From Parasphingopyxis sp. CP4 (lineage in GTDB: Bacteria; Pseudomonadota; Alphaproteobacteria; Sphingomonadales; Sphingomonadaceae): a stretch of 64,000 nt of DNA. The stretch covers positions 1,488,001 to 1,552,000 of the forward strand of contig NZ_CP051130.1 in assembly GCF_013378055.1 (NCBI RefSeq). Reading direction: 5' to 3'. Of the stretch, positions 27,276-36,145 are shown one piece after another (position 1 is the stretch's first letter; the number at the start of each line of letters is the position of its first letter). The notes under the pieces are model-generated. The model did no database searches. It worked only from the letters and a program-made list of their open reading frames with translations, and was not told the origin of the DNA. The position numbers and the translations under genes are program-made.

Positions 27276-28975
27276 CGTCGCTCGGCTTTACCCTTGCTAG
27301 CTGTGTGTTCTTCATGGCGCTGGTCGGCTGGCTCAGCTGGCTGAAGACCCGCGGGACTGTCGATACCAAGGATGGCTATTTCCTCGCCGGGCGCGGTTTG
27401 GGCGCGACCTTTATCGCCGGCTCGCTATTGCTCACCAATCTCTCTGCCGAGCAGCTAATCGGGCTCAACGGCTCGGCCTATGGCTATAATCTGTCGAGCA
27501 TGGCCTGGGAGGTGACGGCGGCTGTAGCGACAATCGCGATGGCGCTGATATTCCTGCCGCGCTATCTGGCCGGTGCCTTCACGACATTGCCGGAATTTCT
27601 GAACGATCGTTTTGACCCGACTGTGCGGCGCATGTCAGTGATCCTGTTCATGCTGGGCTATGGTCTGGTGACGATACCCTCGGTTCTCTATTCCGGATCG
27701 GTTGCTGTGATGCTGTTGTTCGATGTCCCGGCACTGACCGGGCTCGATTATTTCTCGGCGCTGGTCGGGACGGTCGTGTTGATCGGCGTGGTGGGTTCGA
27801 TCTACGCCATATTCGGCGGCCTCAAGGCGGTGGCGGTTTCGGATACACTGAACGGCATCGGGCTGTTGATCGTTGGCATCATGGTGCCGGTGCTTGGGCT
27901 GATCGCGCTGGGCGATGGCGACATAACCAATGGCCTGGCGCGGATCACGGCAGACCATCCCGACAAGCTCAACGCGATTGGCGCGGCGGACGATCCCACG
28001 CCGTTCGGGACGATCTTCACCGGCATGATATTCGCCAATCTCTTTTACTGGTGCACCAACCAATATGTCATTCAGCGGACGCTGGGTGCGCGCTCTCTAG
28101 CCGAGGGTCAGAAGGGTGTTTTGTTCTCCGGCTTCTTCAAGGTGCTGGTGCCGTTCCTGATGATGATCCCCGGCGTCATCGCCTTCCATCTTTACGGCCC
28201 CGGGCTTGGCTCGATCGACGAGGCCTATCCGCGTCTCATCCGCGATGTGCTGCCGGTCTATCTCACCGGGTTCTTCCTTGCCGTGCTGTTGGGCGCGGTG
28301 TTCAGTTCGTTCAATTCGCTGCTCAACAGTGCGGCCACATTATTCTCGCTCGATGTCTATGCGCCGGCACGCGGTGGCAAGGCGAGTGATGCCGAATTGG
28401 TCCGCATCGCCAAGATTGCAAGCGTCGTAATCGCACTCTTCTCCTTCGTCGTCGCGCCGCTCCTCTACTTCGCCGAAGAAGGCCTTTGGCAGGTCATCCG
28501 GATATTCACAGGATTTTATAATATACCGACAGTAGTTATTGTAATTGTAGGTCTTTTTACCCAGCGCGTGCCTGCTCTTGGTGCCAAGATCGTGATCATC
28601 TTCCATGTCGTCACCTATGGCCTGTTGCGGTTCGTATTCGATGATGTGGTGACGCTGCACTTCCTCCATCAATATGCCTTGCTCTTTGGTATCGAGGTGC
28701 TGATCATGCTGGCATGCGGCGCTTGGAAGCCGCGCGAAACGCCATGGAGTTTCACACCGAAAAGCGAGGTCGACATGACGCCGTGGCGCTTTGCCAAACC
28801 GCTCGCGGTCACGCTCTTCTCATGCGTCGTTGCGCTCTACCTGATCTTCTCGCCAATCGGTTTTGCCTCGGGCAATGGCGCGACTGCAGCCCTGCCCATT
28901 CTGCTCGCTCTCCTGGCAGCGGGCAACACAGCCATGTGGTTCTGGGCTGCGCGAATTGCCCGCCCGGCTATTTGA
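27272..28975 (+). CDS. Sodium:solute symporter (SLC5 family, sugar-type)
   Basis: This 567-residue membrane protein of the SSS family has about 14 transmembrane helices. The early DGYFLAGRGLGATFIAGSLLLTNLSAEQLIGLNG is the SLC5 signature and matches sugar-transporting relatives of VcSGLT. VYAIFGGLKAVAVSDT and GAVFSSFNSLLNSAATLFSLDVY are also family-typical; the latter region forms the sodium site. The GTG start overlaps the preceding stop (GTGA). Bases 28501-28560 inside the gene are only about 28% G+C (17 of 60) and use rare ATA, GTA and ATT codons, unlike the surroundings. The stop overlaps the convergent dioxygenase gene by 8 bases. The likely substrate is a sugar, or a product of the two upstream hydrolases. 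Confidence 0.9.
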   Translation: MTSLGFTLASCVFFMALVGWLSWLKTRGTVDTKDGYFLAGRGLGATFIAGSLLLTNLSAEQLIGLNGSAYGYNLSSMAWEVTAAVATIAMALIFLPRYLAGAFTTLPEFLNDRFDPTVRRMSVILFMLGYGLVTIPSVLYSGSVAVMLLFDVPALTGLDYFSALVGTVVLIGVVGSIYAIFGGLKAVAVSDTLNGIGLLIVGIMVPVLGLIALGDGDITNGLARITADHPDKLNAIGAADDPTPFGTIFTGMIFANLFYWCTNQYVIQRTLGARSLAEGQKGVLFSGFFKVLVPFLMMIPGVIAFHLYGPGLGSIDEAYPRLIRDVLPVYLTGFFLAVLLGAVFSSFNSLLNSAATLFSLDVYAPARGGKASDAELVRIAKIASVVIALFSFVVAPLLYFAEEGLWQVIRIFTGFYNIPTVVIVIVGLFTQRVPALGAKIVIIFHVVTYGLLRFVFDDVVTLHFLHQYALLFGIEVLIMLACGAWKPRETPWSFTPKSEVDMTPWRFAKPLAVTLFSCVVALYLIFSPIGFASGNGATAALPILLALLAAGNTAMWFWAARIARPAI

Positions 28976-29897
28976 TGAGCGAGGCCAGCACGCGGCGTTT
29001 TCCAACGAAGGGACGGCGCCCGTGCATGACGCGGAAATTGTCGACCAGCGCGACATCGCCGGCCTGCCATTCCAGATCGTAGGACAGCGCGTCCGCGAGC
29101 GCGATCGCGCCGGCCATCTGATCGCCATCGATCGGCGTACCATCACCAAAGCAAATCGATTTGGACGGATCGTTGCGGCTATCTGACCAGCCGCGAAACG
29201 CAGCAATCAGCTGGTTGAAGAAACTGCGCGATCCGTCCGGCAAGCTGCGCACCGCATCGAGCGGTGGGGTCGTTACTCGGAGCGTCTCATCGTCCTGCCA
29301 TTCCCACTCATAACCGAGCGACTGCAATCGCGCCTCGGCGGCATCGGGCGTGTCCGCGCTCAATGTACTGCGCCAGCTGCGACCCTGGCCGGACCCGGTA
29401 TCATCATCTGCCGGCATGACATTGGTGTAGCGCACGCGCTTCTCGGCAAAGGCGGCGACAAACTCTGGATCGGCCGCCTCCATTTGCTCGAGCAGGATAT
29501 CCGACCGGCACAATGGCGTTGCGCCGCCTTCATCCGGCGCGATCTCGCAATAGAAGAAGAGCTTGCTCGGATAGATCGGCGTCTGCGCCATTTCATGATG
29601 GAGATAGATGCTGGTGGTGGGTGGCGCTTCATTCGCCGTGAACACCCGATCCGTGACATTCACCCGGACGGCATTGGAGAGGGAGTCGGCATAGGCGAAG
29701 TCCTCCTCCCCATAGCCGCCAACCACCGCGTCGAATGCCTGCGGATCGGGGACCTCAAAACCGCGAAAGAGAATGGCGCCGCTTGTCGCCAGTTGCGCAT
29801 CGAGTGCGGCCTTCTCGCGCGCAAAATAGGCGGCCAGGTCGCCTTCGCCGGAGATGATCGTCGGGAAATCACTGTCCATCGCGCCGCGCTCCGTCAT
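28968..29897 (-). CDS. TauD/TfdA-family Fe(II)/2-oxoglutarate dioxygenase
   Basis: This is a 309-residue double-stranded beta-helix dioxygenase. The iron facial triad is H-x-E, in IYLHHEMAQTP, plus the distal His in RVMHGRRPF. The H-x-E form and the following PSKLFFYCEIAPDEGGATPLCRS are those of the clavaminate/SyrP-like branch, not of taurine dioxygenase itself. A conserved Arg near the C-terminus (GKRRVLASLIK) would bind 2-oxoglutarate. The substrate is unknown. Its ATG overlaps the aldo/keto reductase stop by one base (TGATG), so it is the last gene of the galactoside operon. An alternative start is ATG 29879. Confidence 0.85.
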   Translation of the reverse strand: MTERGAMDSDFPTIISGEGDLAAYFAREKAALDAQLATSGAILFRGFEVPDPQAFDAVVGGYGEEDFAYADSLSNAVRVNVTDRVFTANEAPPTTSIYLHHEMAQTPIYPSKLFFYCEIAPDEGGATPLCRSDILLEQMEAADPEFVAAFAEKRVRYTNVMPADDDTGSGQGRSWRSTLSADTPDAAEARLQSLGYEWEWQDDETLRVTTPPLDAVRSLPDGSRSFFNQLIAAFRGWSDSRNDPSKSICFGDGTPIDGDQMAGAIALADALSYDLEWQAGDVALVDNFRVMHGRRPFVGKRRVLASLIK

Positions 29898-30856
29898 CAA
29901 TCGTAGATCGGATGGAAGGTGCCAAAGGCAGCTTCGGTAAACACGCCGGGATCATTGAAACGCCGATTGGCATTGAGCGCTGAGATCGCTTCCATCTCCG
30001 CTTCGCTAAGGGAGAAATCCGAGATGGCGAGATTTTCGCGCATCCGATCGGGTTTGCTCGTCTTGGGAATGATCGCTGTACCGCGCTGAATACCCCAGCG
30101 CAGGACGATCTGTGCCGGTGTCTTGCGATGGGCTTCGGCCGCCGCTCGCACCACCGCCTCATTGAGCACGCTATCGCCGTCGCCCGCCATATCAAGCTCG
30201 ACATAGGACAGTGCGCCGAGCGGCGAAAAGGCGGTGACCGGAATGCCATACTCCCCGGCCAGCCGGACCAGCTTATCCTGCGTCAGATAGGGGTGCGCCT
30301 CGATCTGCAAAGCCGCTGGCCGGATCTTTGCGTAACTCATCAGGTCGTGGATCAAGGCGCTGTTATAATTGCATATCCCGATCTGGCGAACGAGACCCAA
30401 GTCGACCAGGCTTTCCATTGCGGCCCAGGTCTCATGCAGCGGTACAGGCGCACGCACCATCTCGGGATTTTCAGCTTCGGGATCGTAGATCCATTCCGGC
30501 GGATAGCGTGTTTCAATCGGCACATAAGCAAGCGCGATCGGGAAATGGATCAGATAGAGATCGAGATAGTCGAGGCCGAGATCGGTGAGGGATTTCCGAC
30601 AGGCCAGCTCGACATGCTCGGGCGCGTGGAATGTGTTCCACAGCTTCGAGGTGATCCAGAGCTCATCGCGCGTCACCAGCCCTTGACCGATTGCAGCAGC
30701 AATCCCCTCGCCCACCGCAGTTTCATTTGCATAATCCGCGGCGCAATCGAAATGCCGATACCCTGCTTTGACGGCCTCAAGGATCGTCGCCTCGCAATCT
30801 TCCGGTGCAACCTTCCAAAGGCCAAAACCGATCTGAGGCATGTCTGCGAGAGGCAT
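29897..30856 (-). CDS. Aldo/keto reductase (xylose reductase-like)
   Basis: This is a 319-residue NAD(P)H-dependent TIM-barrel reductase. The catalytic tetrad is visible as Asp37 (HFDCAADY), Tyr42, Lys71 (TSKLWN) and His104 (LIHFP). The following IALAYVPIETRYPPEWIYDPE and the C-terminal AIIPKTSKPDRMRENL match yeast-type D-xylose reductases and related sugar-aldehyde reductases, which make an alditol from an aldose. In this operon, downstream of two galactosidases and an oxidoreductase, a galactose-related aldehyde is the obvious candidate. That is inference. The gene lies 3 bases after the Gfo/Idh stop and overlaps the dioxygenase start. Confidence 0.88.
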   Translation of the reverse strand: MPLADMPQIGFGLWKVAPEDCEATILEAVKAGYRHFDCAADYANETAVGEGIAAAIGQGLVTRDELWITSKLWNTFHAPEHVELACRKSLTDLGLDYLDLYLIHFPIALAYVPIETRYPPEWIYDPEAENPEMVRAPVPLHETWAAMESLVDLGLVRQIGICNYNSALIHDLMSYAKIRPAALQIEAHPYLTQDKLVRLAGEYGIPVTAFSPLGALSYVELDMAGDGDSVLNEAVVRAAAEAHRKTPAQIVLRWGIQRGTAIIPKTSKPDRMRENLAISDFSLSEAEMEAISALNANRRFNDPGVFTEAAFGTFHPIYD

Positions 30857-30859
30857 TAT

Positions 30860-31933
30860 CTATTCTCCAAAATCCAGCATGACCGGTTGGCCGGTGGCGA
30901 TGGATTGCTGGGCCGCGGCTCCCATCTCCACGGACCGTAATCCGTCCAGCGCCGAAATGACCGCCGGTTCGTCATGCGTCAGCGCGTGATGAAAATCGAG
31001 CAGCTGAAAATAGGTCGCGCCGTGATGATAGCCCGCATCCAATGCTTCGCGCGGTGTCTCCACGGGCTCGACCACAGTGCCGCTGCGATCGCGCGGTGAC
31101 CATGTGATCTCCGCCGACGGGATCTGCACTTCGAGCTTTCCCGTCGCGCCCAGCGCATAAATGTCTTCCTGCTGTTCCGATCCTTCGGCAAACATGCACA
31201 GATCCAGCGTCGCCCGCGCACCGCTGGCAAAGTCCAGCAGCACATAGGCATTGTCGATTATGTCCGGGGTTTCGCCGTCATAGCGTTCGTTGAGATGGTT
31301 CACATCCTGGCCGCCGCTGGCGAAAATCCGCACCGGCTCATCGTCCAGGATATGCCGCATCAGATCGAAGAAATGGCAGCATTTCTCAACCAGCGTCCCA
31401 CCCGTATTCCGATTGAAGCGGTTCCAGTCACCAACCTTTGGCAGGAACGGAAAGCGATGCTCGCGGATTGTCAGCATATTGACCGGTCCCGTCTCTTCCG
31501 CCCGCACGCGATCGATAAAGCGCGCGACGGGAGGCATGTACCGATACTCCAAGCCGACCCAGAAGAGCGGCGCATAATCCGCGACAATCTTGGCGAGCGA
31601 TCGCGCGTCATCGACGGTGGTGCACATCGGTTTCTCGACAAGAATCGCGACATTGTGCGGCATCACCTCGCGGACAACGTCATAGTGCGTAAAATTGGGG
31701 GAAGCGATGATCACGGCATCCGGGCGGGACGCCGCGAACAGCTCTGCAGTTTCGCCATACATCGTTGGTGACTGGCCCAGCTTTTCCGCAAGCGTCCCGG
31801 CGGTGGCACGAGACTCAGGGTCGGGATCGACTATCGCAATAAGTTCCGCATCCGGTACCAGAGCAAGGTTTTGCATATGCTCGCGGCCCATCATGCCGCA
31901 GCCGATTATTGCATAGGTTCGCCGGTCCGCCAT
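30860..31933 (-). CDS. Gfo/Idh/MocA family oxidoreductase
   Basis: This is a 357-residue NAD(P)-dependent sugar oxidoreductase. The Rossmann loop is YAIIGCGMMGREHMQNL near the N-terminus. VEKPMCTTVDDARSLAKI carries the family Glu-Lys-Pro motif, and FWVGLEYRYMPPVARFIDRV is the catalytic-domain entry. GGTLVEKCCHFFDLMRHIL holds the usual G-G-x-x-x-[DE]-x-x-x-H-x-x-D pattern, with Lys/Cys just before His. Oxidation of a hexose or hexoside is typical of the family. The start is uncertain: ATG 31933 is used, and ATG 31951 and TTG 31969 are alternatives, none with a clear ribosome binding site. It sits between the GH42 gene and the aldo/keto reductase. Confidence 0.85.
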   Translation of the reverse strand: MADRRTYAIIGCGMMGREHMQNLALVPDAELIAIVDPDPESRATAGTLAEKLGQSPTMYGETAELFAASRPDAVIIASPNFTHYDVVREVMPHNVAILVEKPMCTTVDDARSLAKIVADYAPLFWVGLEYRYMPPVARFIDRVRAEETGPVNMLTIREHRFPFLPKVGDWNRFNRNTGGTLVEKCCHFFDLMRHILDDEPVRIFASGGQDVNHLNERYDGETPDIIDNAYVLLDFASGARATLDLCMFAEGSEQQEDIYALGATGKLEVQIPSAEITWSPRDRSGTVVEPVETPREALDAGYHHGATYFQLLDFHHALTHDEPAVISALDGLRSVEMGAAAQQSIATGQPVMLDFGE

Positions 31934-31990
31934 CGCCCGGCTAATGCGCATCCCATGGCGCAATGACAAGCGTCTGGATTATCCTTGGGA

Positions 31991-33928
31991 CTATCGCTTC
32001 CAAATCGCGACACCGGCTGGCTCGAGGAGATCTAAGCCGCTCACCCGGTTCCCAGCGCCCAATGCGGTTTCGACCGGACCAATATCGATCGCTGCGCTCG
32101 AATAGTTGAATGCGAGGATGTGATCCGCAGATGATCGGACACGCAATCCCTCTGGCAGTTCGATCGTTTTCAAGCCGGCCTCTCCGGCCATGCGGCCCAC
32201 TAGCACTGATAACAACCGCGCGTCCGGCCATGCGGCGAGATAGCGATACGACCCTTCCGCATAGACGATGCCGCGACCATCGCTGAGCGCATATTCCGGC
32301 GTGAGATCGGTTTCGACATGTTCGAGCCAGCGGCTCACGGAGAAGCCATCGCCTTCTTCTCGCACGCCATCGCGCAAACTTTCCACGCGGACGACTTTTA
32401 GCGGCAGCAGATCCTGCAGCACGCCGGGCGCAAGTGTTTCGGGGATCGAGAAACTCCCGGTCTTGCTGCCGCTGCGCGGCCCGATCAACACGGGGCATTC
32501 CAGCGCCTGCAATCTCTCAATCAGACCGTCCGGCACGATCGGCAGGGTTGGAATCAGAACCATCGCATAATCGCCAAGCTCCGCATCGGGCCCGACAATA
32601 TCGATGTCGAGACCGAGCTTTCGCAGGGCGGTGTAGAAGTTCAACGCCAGTTCGCGATACTGGAAGCTGCGGCCCTGGGGTTGCGTTTCGAGCATCCACT
32701 GCGCTTCATAGGCGAAGAGCAGCGCGACCTTGCTGGCGGACGGGCCGCCCTCACCCAGTATTTCCAGATCCGCAGCCGCCTGGCGCGCTTCGCCGATCGC
32801 AACATCCTCGCTGCTATCGGGTCGTAAAAGCCCGGCATGCATTTGCTCTTGCGCGAATGGCGCCTGGCGCCAGCGAAAATAGGAGACGAACTCGGCGCCA
32901 TGGGCAAAGGCCTCCAGCGTCCAGAGGCGGACCATCCCGGGCAAGGGCGCCGGATTGAACCGCGCCCAGTTCACCGGGCCGGGTTGTTGTTCCATCACGC
33001 CCCACCGTCCATCGGTGCATCCGCGATAGAGATCATGATGGAACGCAGCAAAATCCGGATGGCCCTGGCGCAGATAGGCGTCTTTCTCCGTGCGATCGAA
33101 CCAGGCCTGCTCCAGAAAGCCGAGCGGGTAGCTGTCCCAGGTTGCAATATCGAGCTCTTTCGACACGTCATGATGATCGAAATCAGTGAAGAATCCCATA
33201 TAGTTATGGATGATATCGCGACCCGGTGAATGCTCGCGCAATATCGCCGTCTGCAGCGCATTGAATGAGACCACTTCGTCCGAAGCAAAACGGCGATAGT
33301 CGAGCATATGGGCAGGATTGGGTTCCGTGACCGTCGCATTGGGCAGGTCAATCGCTTCGAAGCTGCGATACTCCATGCTCCAGAACACATTGCCCCAGGC
33401 AGCGTTGAGCGCCCCGATCTCGCCATAGCGTTCCGCAAGCCATTCGCGAAACCGACGCTCTGCTGCCATGGAGTAGCTGCGGACCGTGTCGTGGCAGCCA
33501 TATTCATTATCGGTCTGCCAGGCGATCACCGCCGGATGCTCACCATAGCGGCGCGCCAGTGCAGCCACGATCCGGCGGCATTCTTCGCGATAGCCCGGAT
33601 GGGAGAAACAATAGTGACGCCGCGAACCAAAATGGCGCGGCAATCCATCAGCGCCCACAGGCACCATGTCGGGGCGTTTATCGATCAGCCATTTGGGTGG
33701 TGTCGCAGTCGGCGTTCCCATGACAATCTGAAGCCCGGCATCACCTAACGTCTCCACCGCGCGATCGAGCCAGTCCCAGTCGAGGCGGCCATATTCGGGC
33801 TCAATCCGGCTCCAGGCGAACTCGCCAATCCGTACCAGCGACAATCCGGCCTCTTTCATCCGGCGCGCGTCATCTGCCCACATTTCTTCGGGCCAATGTT
33901 CAGGATAGTAGCAACAGCCCAGCTTCAT
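31991..33928 (-). CDS. Beta-galactosidase, glycoside hydrolase family 42
   Basis: This 645-residue enzyme would hydrolyse terminal beta-galactosides such as lactose or galacto-oligosaccharides. The GH42 opening is LGCCYYPEHWPEEMWADDA. Glu142 in WQTDNEYGCHD is the acid/base and Glu313 in VMEQQPGPVNW is the nucleophile. The C-terminal part contains the beta-galactosidase trimerisation domain (KVALLFAYEAQWMLETQPQG). No signal peptide is present, so the protein is cytosolic and substrates must be imported. It starts with a 4-base overlap of the GH36 alpha-galactosidase gene (start 33928, GH36 stop at 33925), so the two are co-translated. Confidence 0.95.
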   Translation of the reverse strand: MKLGCCYYPEHWPEEMWADDARRMKEAGLSLVRIGEFAWSRIEPEYGRLDWDWLDRAVETLGDAGLQIVMGTPTATPPKWLIDKRPDMVPVGADGLPRHFGSRRHYCFSHPGYREECRRIVAALARRYGEHPAVIAWQTDNEYGCHDTVRSYSMAAERRFREWLAERYGEIGALNAAWGNVFWSMEYRSFEAIDLPNATVTEPNPAHMLDYRRFASDEVVSFNALQTAILREHSPGRDIIHNYMGFFTDFDHHDVSKELDIATWDSYPLGFLEQAWFDRTEKDAYLRQGHPDFAAFHHDLYRGCTDGRWGVMEQQPGPVNWARFNPAPLPGMVRLWTLEAFAHGAEFVSYFRWRQAPFAQEQMHAGLLRPDSSEDVAIGEARQAAADLEILGEGGPSASKVALLFAYEAQWMLETQPQGRSFQYRELALNFYTALRKLGLDIDIVGPDAELGDYAMVLIPTLPIVPDGLIERLQALECPVLIGPRSGSKTGSFSIPETLAPGVLQDLLPLKVVRVESLRDGVREEGDGFSVSRWLEHVETDLTPEYALSDGRGIVYAEGSYRYLAAWPDARLLSVLVGRMAGEAGLKTIELPEGLRVRSSADHILAFNYSSAAIDIGPVETALGAGNRVSGLDLLEPAGVAIWKR

Positions 33929-36051
33929 CCATGGGTCCTTTCAAATGCGATCAGCCATGCTGTTTCGGGATGGGTGAGCGGCAGCGCAAGCCCATTATCG
34001 CGGAGCGCCTGGCCGCTGAGTATGCGACCATCGCGCCAGCCTTGGCGATCGGCGAGATAGCGGCTGGCTTTGCGCGGCCATGGTTCGGGAAGAGTCACAC
34101 GATAGGTGGCGTCGAGATCAAGGCCTGCAAAGCGGATTGGAGTGGTTCCAAAACTTTCGGCAAATCCGCTTTGGGCGACCAGCGCAAGGCCGTGTTGGTC
34201 GTCCGTGACCAATAGGCCGGAGATACCCGGATCCTGATGGTTCAGGCGCTGCAGACGGCCGCTGTGCAACAGGCCCCGCCAGTGTTTGTACAGCGCAATA
34301 TGGGCGCGCAGCACCTCTCGATCATGCGCGTCCATCGCCCCGGGATCGGCTTCCACACCCATATGGCCAAACAACGCAACCTTGGCGCGGAAATCCATAT
34401 CCAATCGGCGTCCGGTGATCGGGTTGGGCGATGGGCCAACATGCGAACCGATCACCTCGAGCGGCAGGAATTGCGACCAGCTGCGGTTGATCCGGAGTCG
34501 TTCCAGCGCATCATTATTGTCGCTCGCCCAGATGCGATTGCAGCGGGACAGGATCGCATAGTCGATCCGGCCACCGCCGCTGGCACAGCTTTCAATCTCG
34601 ATATCCGGATGCGCTAGGCGCAACCGTTCGAGCAGATCATAGAGCGCTTGGGTCTGCCGATAGCCAACTGGGCCATCCGCATTGGCCGCAGGAAAGAGAT
34701 CGCGATTATGATCCCATTTGAGATAGGCGATACGGTGCGCCGACAGCAGCGCATCGAGCGCGCTAAACAGGTAGTCCGTAACGCCAGGCACGGTCAGGTC
34801 GAGAACCAGCTGGTGACGTTGCTCGCGCTGTTCGTGACCGGGAATCTGGAGGCACCAATCCGGATGCGCGCGATAAAGGTCGCTATCGGCGCTGATCATC
34901 TCCGGCTCGACCCAAAGGCCGAAATCCATGCCGAGCTCCTCGATATGCGCGACCAGCGGATCCAATCCATTGGGCAGCACATCGGGAGACACGGTCCAAT
35001 CGCCCAGCGAGCTGCGGTCGTTTCGCCGCCCGCCAAACCAGCCATCGTCCAGCACGAAGCGCTCGACACCCAGCTCCGCAGCGCGATCCGCCAGAGCCAT
35101 CAGCTTGGCTTCGTCCATGGCAAAACTCAGTGCTTCCCAGCTGTTGAGATGCACCTTGCGAGGCCCCCACTCAGTGCGACCGGGCAGGACATCGGATCGC
35201 GCATAGTCATGAAAACTCTGCGCAAGCCGTGATCGATCATCGCCGAGCGCCACGAGCCCCTCTGGCGTCTCGAACCGCTCGCCAGGTGCCAGCGTGATTT
35301 CACCAGCGTCCAGCCTCGGGCTCATCAGCAAAGTCGCGCGACCATCGGCATCGCGATCGACAAATGTCTCGAAATCGCCGCTCCATGCGAGATGCGCGCC
35401 CAACACGCCGGCATCGTGTGCATCGACGAAAATCAGCCAGTTGCCGCCACCAAATCCCTGTCTGCCACCGACCGAGCGGGCTGCAAAGCCATGCGGTCCG
35501 ACTGCGTCTTCGCTTTCCCGCATCTCTCCAGCCCAACGTCCGGAATAGGAGATAAGGCGTTCAAAACGTGCCGGGATTGGCAGAGCGATTGATACCAGTC
35601 GATCAATAGCGAGCGTATGACCGGAGCGATTTTCCAGTGCCAATTGGGTGACCAGGACAGGCCCTGTGCGGATCTCCCATGACAGGTTAATCCGCAATGC
35701 TGGCGCCGCATTGTCGAAGGTGACCGACAGCCGCTGGCCCTCCGTCCTGACCGCCGTGACACGAAAATCCGTCTGCACCCGATCTGCACCATTACGCAGC
35801 TCGACCGCCGAATGCCCAGCGTATCCGAATTTGCTCTCAGGCAGCAGCCCGGCGACCGGCGGGATATCGGGCTGGTTCTCATGCCGACCACGCTGCTGGC
35901 TCCTCGTCAGTGTGGCCAAGTCCTCAGCGGCAGCCAGCTTCGCGCCAATATAGATGAGGTCTGCAACGCCTCTATCGTCAACAGCAATGACAAGGCTAAT
36001 CCCCTCGCCATCGATCCGCGCATATTCGCTGGTCCCCGTCATCCGCACCAT
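33925..36051 (-). CDS. Alpha-galactosidase, glycoside hydrolase family 36
   Basis: This 708-residue GH36 enzyme would release galactose from melibiose- or raffinose-type substrates. The N-terminal beta-supersandwich is followed by the barrel, with VHLNSWEALSFAMDEAKL, FVLDDGWFGGRRNDRSSLGDW and FGLWVEPEMI. The nucleophile Asp447 is in YLKWDHNRD and the acid/base Asp511 in RIWASDNND. SCASGGGRID is also typical. There is no signal peptide. ATG 36051 or ATG 36042 may be the start, neither with a strong ribosome binding site. It is the first gene of the minus-strand galactoside operon, divergent from the symporter-galT-galK operon. Confidence 0.95.
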   Translation of the reverse strand: MVRMTGTSEYARIDGEGISLVIAVDDRGVADLIYIGAKLAAAEDLATLTRSQQRGRHENQPDIPPVAGLLPESKFGYAGHSAVELRNGADRVQTDFRVTAVRTEGQRLSVTFDNAAPALRINLSWEIRTGPVLVTQLALENRSGHTLAIDRLVSIALPIPARFERLISYSGRWAGEMRESEDAVGPHGFAARSVGGRQGFGGGNWLIFVDAHDAGVLGAHLAWSGDFETFVDRDADGRATLLMSPRLDAGEITLAPGERFETPEGLVALGDDRSRLAQSFHDYARSDVLPGRTEWGPRKVHLNSWEALSFAMDEAKLMALADRAAELGVERFVLDDGWFGGRRNDRSSLGDWTVSPDVLPNGLDPLVAHIEELGMDFGLWVEPEMISADSDLYRAHPDWCLQIPGHEQREQRHQLVLDLTVPGVTDYLFSALDALLSAHRIAYLKWDHNRDLFPAANADGPVGYRQTQALYDLLERLRLAHPDIEIESCASGGGRIDYAILSRCNRIWASDNNDALERLRINRSWSQFLPLEVIGSHVGPSPNPITGRRLDMDFRAKVALFGHMGVEADPGAMDAHDREVLRAHIALYKHWRGLLHSGRLQRLNHQDPGISGLLVTDDQHGLALVAQSGFAESFGTTPIRFAGLDLDATYRVTLPEPWPRKASRYLADRQGWRDGRILSGQALRDNGLALPLTHPETAWLIAFERTHG

Positions 36052-36118
36052 AAAAGACGGCAGGCAGCGTGAGTCAAACAGCCGGACCCTTGCGGCTGTG
36101 CGTCAGTTCGGCTCTAAG

Positions 36119-36130
36119 CTGAGCGCTCAC
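36119..36130. promoter_or_regulatory. Candidate LacI-type operator in the divergent galactoside promoter
   Basis: CTGAGCGCTCAC contains the perfect 10-base palindrome TGAGCGCTCA (36120-36129). Eleven of its 12 bases match the core of the symmetric lac operator (GTGAGC/GCTCAC). It lies in the 94-base gap between the GH36 start (36051) and the symporter start (36146), 15 bases before the latter, where it would block transcription. LacI-family repressors bind such CG-centred palindromes, but no LacI gene is in the window, so the assignment is inferential. Confidence 0.45.
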
Positions 36131-36145
36131 TGCCAAAGGCCGCAC

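Noticed and set aside
35954-36145. N-terminal extension of the galactoside symporter over the GH36 gene
   Set aside because: The extra 64 residues do not look like a symporter or a signal; the family-like start is ATG 36146 just before the first helix.
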